Assembly: GCF_002237555.1 (NCBI RefSeq)
Contig: NZ_CP022540.1
Span: forward strand, 1,496,501-1,560,500
Source: Antarctobacter heliothermus
GTDB taxonomy: Bacteria > Pseudomonadota > Alphaproteobacteria > Rhodobacterales > Rhodobacteraceae
Length of the DNA stretch: 64,000 bases
Direction of reading: 5' to 3'
Below the pieces are notes generated by a model that was not told the DNA's origin, made no database searches, and worked only from the letters and a program-made list of their open reading frames with translations. Within the stretch, counting starts at the first letter, position 1. Every line of letters begins with the position of its first letter. Shown piece after piece: positions 62,023-64,000 of the stretch. Both the position numbers and the translations under genes were made by a program.

Positions 62023-62250
62023 ATGCATGCCAAGTATGATTTTGACAAGCTGGTCGCAGGCAAGACCGTTTATGTGCGCCCGGTGAAAACCGCCGACCTG
62101 CCGGACGACCTGCGCGAACAGGTGGCCGGGCAGGACACGCTGTATGCGGTGCACCGTGCCGATGGCGAGCGTCTGGCGCTGGTCAAGGACCGCTCTTTGG
62201 CCTTTGTGCTGGCGCGCCAGAACGATCTGGCACCGGTGACGGTTCACTGA
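62023..62250 (+). CDS. DUF1150 family protein
   Basis: A 75-aa protein, MHAKYDFDKLVAGKTVYVRP, then VAGQDTLYAVHRADGERLAL and a helical end. DUF1150 proteins follow Hsp20 in many alphaproteobacteria and probably join the heat-shock response. A GTG at 62014 overlapping the hsp20 stop is an alternative start. Confidence 0.88.
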   Translation: MHAKYDFDKLVAGKTVYVRPVKTADLPDDLREQVAGQDTLYAVHRADGERLALVKDRSLAFVLARQNDLAPVTVH

Positions 62251-62563
62251 GGGTGTGAGCCTGTATTAAGGTGAGAGGGAGCGCTGCCCCCGTCTTCCTT
62301 CGGTCGACTCCCCCGGGATATTTTTGGACAAAAGAAGCTGCGGCGTTGGCGGCAGGGATGTGGAATCATCGCGGGCCGCTGATGTAACTTGCGGGCGGTG
62401 GAAGTGATCCTTGTTGCCGGTGGCAAGTGTGTGCCGGGCCGGTGTCTTGGCAAGAATCCCGATGCCTCAAGGGTTTGGGGTAAGGCGGAGTGGCGCGGTC
62501 TTGACAGACTGTGCGCCGCCGGGCGTCACTGGGTGGATTGCAGTCAGCAGATTGGAGTCCCGG
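62251..62563. other. 313-bp spacer with repeat copy B
   Basis: The first ~90 bp hold the terminator-like repeat; the remaining 220 bp show no gene and no clear promoter motif. It separates DUF1150 from the secreted peptidase-like gene. Confidence 0.5.
62275..62338 (+). repeat. copy B of the Roseobacter-type terminator-like element
   Basis: GAGGGAGCGCTGCCCCC, CTTCCTTCGGTCG, CCCCCGGGATATTTTTGG and ACAAAAGAAGC. Differs from copy A at only a few positions. It ends the hsp20-DUF1150 unit. Confidence 0.8.
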
Positions 62564-63769
62564 ATGCCAAGATGGGGAGCGGCCGCATTGGCGGTAGTGT
62601 GCCTTTTGCTGCCCGCCTTGCGGGCCGAGGCGGGCGACGTGCATGTGGCCTGTGTGCAGGGGCAATTGGCGGCGCTGGGGCAGGATCCGGGGCCGGTGGA
62701 CGGGGTGAGCGGGCCGCGCACTCGCGCAGCCTTGGGCACCTATGTGGACAGTCTGGACGAGGCCCGGCGTGGGGTGTTTGACGCCCTGCCGAGGTTTGAT
62801 GCCCGCAGTTCTGTCGGATGGTGCCGCGAGATCGGGTTGAGCGCTCCGGAGGCGGCGCCGCTGATGCCCTCGGCCACGCCGCCGCAGATCTTTGTCGGGC
62901 CGGATGTGCATCCCGAGATCGCCGACCATGTCATGACCGCCTTTCTGGAGGCGGAGGCGTTTCTGTATCGCCGGTATGGCGTGCAGGTCGCCAGTCAGGT
63001 CAAGATCATCGTCGCCACCAATGCCGAAAGCTGGCAGCGGTTGGTGCAAGAGGCGGGCACGATGGAGTTGCAGGCTTGGGCCGATGTGCGGGCGCGGGCG
63101 CGGCGTGATTGCGAGACAGAATTCGGGCTGGGGGCCAGCGCCTCTCGCGATGGGTTGTCGTTCTGCGGCACCACGCTGGCGTTGCGGACCCCGGCGCTGG
63201 GCGAGTTGTACCGGATGGTCCTGTCGGTGACGATGACGCATGAGGTGGTGCACAACGTCCAGCGCGAGTTGAGTTTTGACAAGGTGCCGCGCTGGGTCAA
63301 CGACCCCGACAGCGTGCGGCCGCGCATGGGGCCTGCGTGGATGGTCGAAGGGTCGGCGCAGGTGATCGAACAGGCCTTTATGGAGGAGAAATTCGGGCGG
63401 TTTGTGCCCGGACTGCACGCCATGCGCACGCTGGCGGCGGGGTCGGATCTGACCCTGCACCAGATCCGGCTGGCGGGCGAGGTGCGCGAGGCGGCGGCCT
63501 ATGACGTGTCGGCGTATGGAGTGGCGATGCTGGTAGAGCGGTATGGCGAAGAGACGTTGTTCCGGTTTTGGCGTGTCGTGGGGCAAACCGACAATTGGTT
63601 CACCGCCTTTGAGCAGGTCTACGGCATGACGGTCGAGGAGTTCGAGGCGCTGTATACCACGCTGCGCGATGACCAGATGGCGCAGAGGGAGTTTCTGGCA
63701 GACCGGGATATGAATGGCGATCAGATCCTTGCCCACCGCCCGCTGACGGAGGCGGAACTGGGCCGGTGA
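62564..63769 (+). CDS. secreted putative gluzincin metallopeptidase with peptidoglycan-binding-like N-terminus
   Basis: A 401-aa protein with signal peptide (about 1-23). Residues 27-60 (HVACVQGQLAALGQDPGPVD) look like a peptidoglycan-binding repeat. HEVVH (226-230) plus E262 in WMVEGSAQ give the zinc triad of gluzincins with long linker. Seven-odd cysteines (C30, C87, C183, C201) suggest disulfides. GGAG precedes the ATG. A paralogue starts 89 bp downstream. It could trim wall peptides or act as an outside protease; no known family name assigned. Confidence 0.72.
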   Translation: MPRWGAAALAVVCLLLPALRAEAGDVHVACVQGQLAALGQDPGPVDGVSGPRTRAALGTYVDSLDEARRGVFDALPRFDARSSVGWCREIGLSAPEAAPLMPSATPPQIFVGPDVHPEIADHVMTAFLEAEAFLYRRYGVQVASQVKIIVATNAESWQRLVQEAGTMELQAWADVRARARRDCETEFGLGASASRDGLSFCGTTLALRTPALGELYRMVLSVTMTHEVVHNVQRELSFDKVPRWVNDPDSVRPRMGPAWMVEGSAQVIEQAFMEEKFGRFVPGLHAMRTLAAGSDLTLHQIRLAGEVREAAAYDVSAYGVAMLVERYGEETLFRFWRVVGQTDNWFTAFEQVYGMTVEEFEALYTTLRDDQMAQREFLADRDMNGDQILAHRPLTEAELGR

Positions 63770-63858
63770 TGGGCCGTTCAGGGTAGGATTCCCCTGACTT
63801 GCCGCGCGGATCGTCTGTTCCTAGGTTTGGTGCCATGTAGCATCAGGGGGCCGAACCC

Positions 63859-64000
63859 ATGACGATCACACGATTGATATCAGCGCTTGCCCTGTGTCTG
63901 GGGGCAACTGCGGGGGTCGCGCAGGCCTCTGATACACATGTGACCTGTGTGCAGCAGCAATTGGCGCGGCTGGGGCTGGACCCCGGCGCGGCGGATGGAG
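63859..64000 (+). CDS. tandem paralogue of the secreted peptidase-like protein, 5' part only
   Basis: Signal peptide MTITRLISALALCLGATAGV, then QASDTHVTCVQQQLARLGLD, matching HVACVQGQLAALGQDPG of the gene before it. The window ends at about codon 47, so the catalytic region is not visible. Confidence 0.7.
   Translation, partial: MTITRLISALALCLGATAGVAQASDTHVTCVQQQLARLGLDPGAADG

Noticed and set aside
1..64000. CRISPR arrays, insertion sequences, integrases, prophage genes
   Set aside because: No regularly spaced identical repeats, transposase or phage motifs were seen in either strand.

Overview
The window is a GC-rich chromosomal segment of an alphaproteobacterium, most probably a Rhodobacterales / Roseobacter-group marine bacterium. 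Support comes from several clade-typical signs seen together: an F0 ATP synthase operon with a duplicated b subunit (atpI-atpB-atpE-atpX-atpF), a MipZ division-site ATPase, DUF2794, DUF1150 and DUF465 small proteins, an Hsp20-DUF1150 pair under a sigma-32-like promoter, a serC leader RNA ahead of serC-serA, a Hint-domain protein, and a recurrent terminator-like repeat (hairpin, then CCCGGGATATTTT, then GACAGAAGAAG) that I associate with roseobacters. I see no tRNA, rRNA, IS element, prophage or CRISPR array.

Layout. 1-8.3 kb: end of a Hint-domain protein, a glutamate-receptor-like channel gene behind a perfect 15-bp inverted repeat, dapD, a threonine dehydratase-like enzyme, a LOG-family hydrolase, a CapD/WbpM-type membrane dehydratase, and asd. 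8.5-17 kb: carbonic anhydrase, an M17 aminopeptidase overlapping an NlpC/P60 peptidase gene, an agmatinase-type ureohydrolase, DUF2794, paaI-paaK behind a palindromic operator candidate, and a secreted DUF2330 protein. 17-21.5 kb: serine biosynthesis (leader RNA, serC, serA), GFA-type zinc protein, metallophosphoesterase. 21.5-27.3 kb: SulP transporter preceded by a decayed DUF442 (Blh N-domain) gene and a sulfide-repressor-type operator, a universal stress protein with an AGCS symporter, and a class III aminotransferase. 27.4-30 kb: an unusual cassette of secreted ankyrin protein, membrane coiled-coil protein and secreted PGRP-type amidase.

30-41 kb is one long leftward translation-related region: ffh, five tandem GNAT acetyltransferases with overlapping stop/start codons, chorismate mutase, rpsP, two tiny ORFs, rimM, an unknown membrane protein, trmD, a periplasmic ClpP-like protease, a small secreted protein, rplS and rpmE. 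41-46.6 kb holds azoR/LysR/DMT transporter, a transglutaminase-like protein and an arsR-hydrolase operon. 46.8-50.5 kb holds the F0 genes and mipZ, with atpE flanked by two strong hairpins. 50.5-64 kb holds a multi-TM protein under two sulfide-repressor-type operators, a lipoprotein, smc, a DMT transporter, a NUDIX hydrolase, a lipase with a solitary phnM, purE-purK, DUF465, hsp20-DUF1150, and two tandem secreted putative metallopeptidase paralogues, the second cut by the window end.

The points most worth following are the three ATTC-N8-GAAT operators at two loci (a predicted reactive-sulfur regulon with one gene decaying), the five-GNAT array embedded in the ribosomal/SRP operon, the ankyrin/coiled-coil/amidase cassette, and the receptor channel whose pore lacks the potassium signature. 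All functions are inferred from reading translations and motifs; no database search was run.
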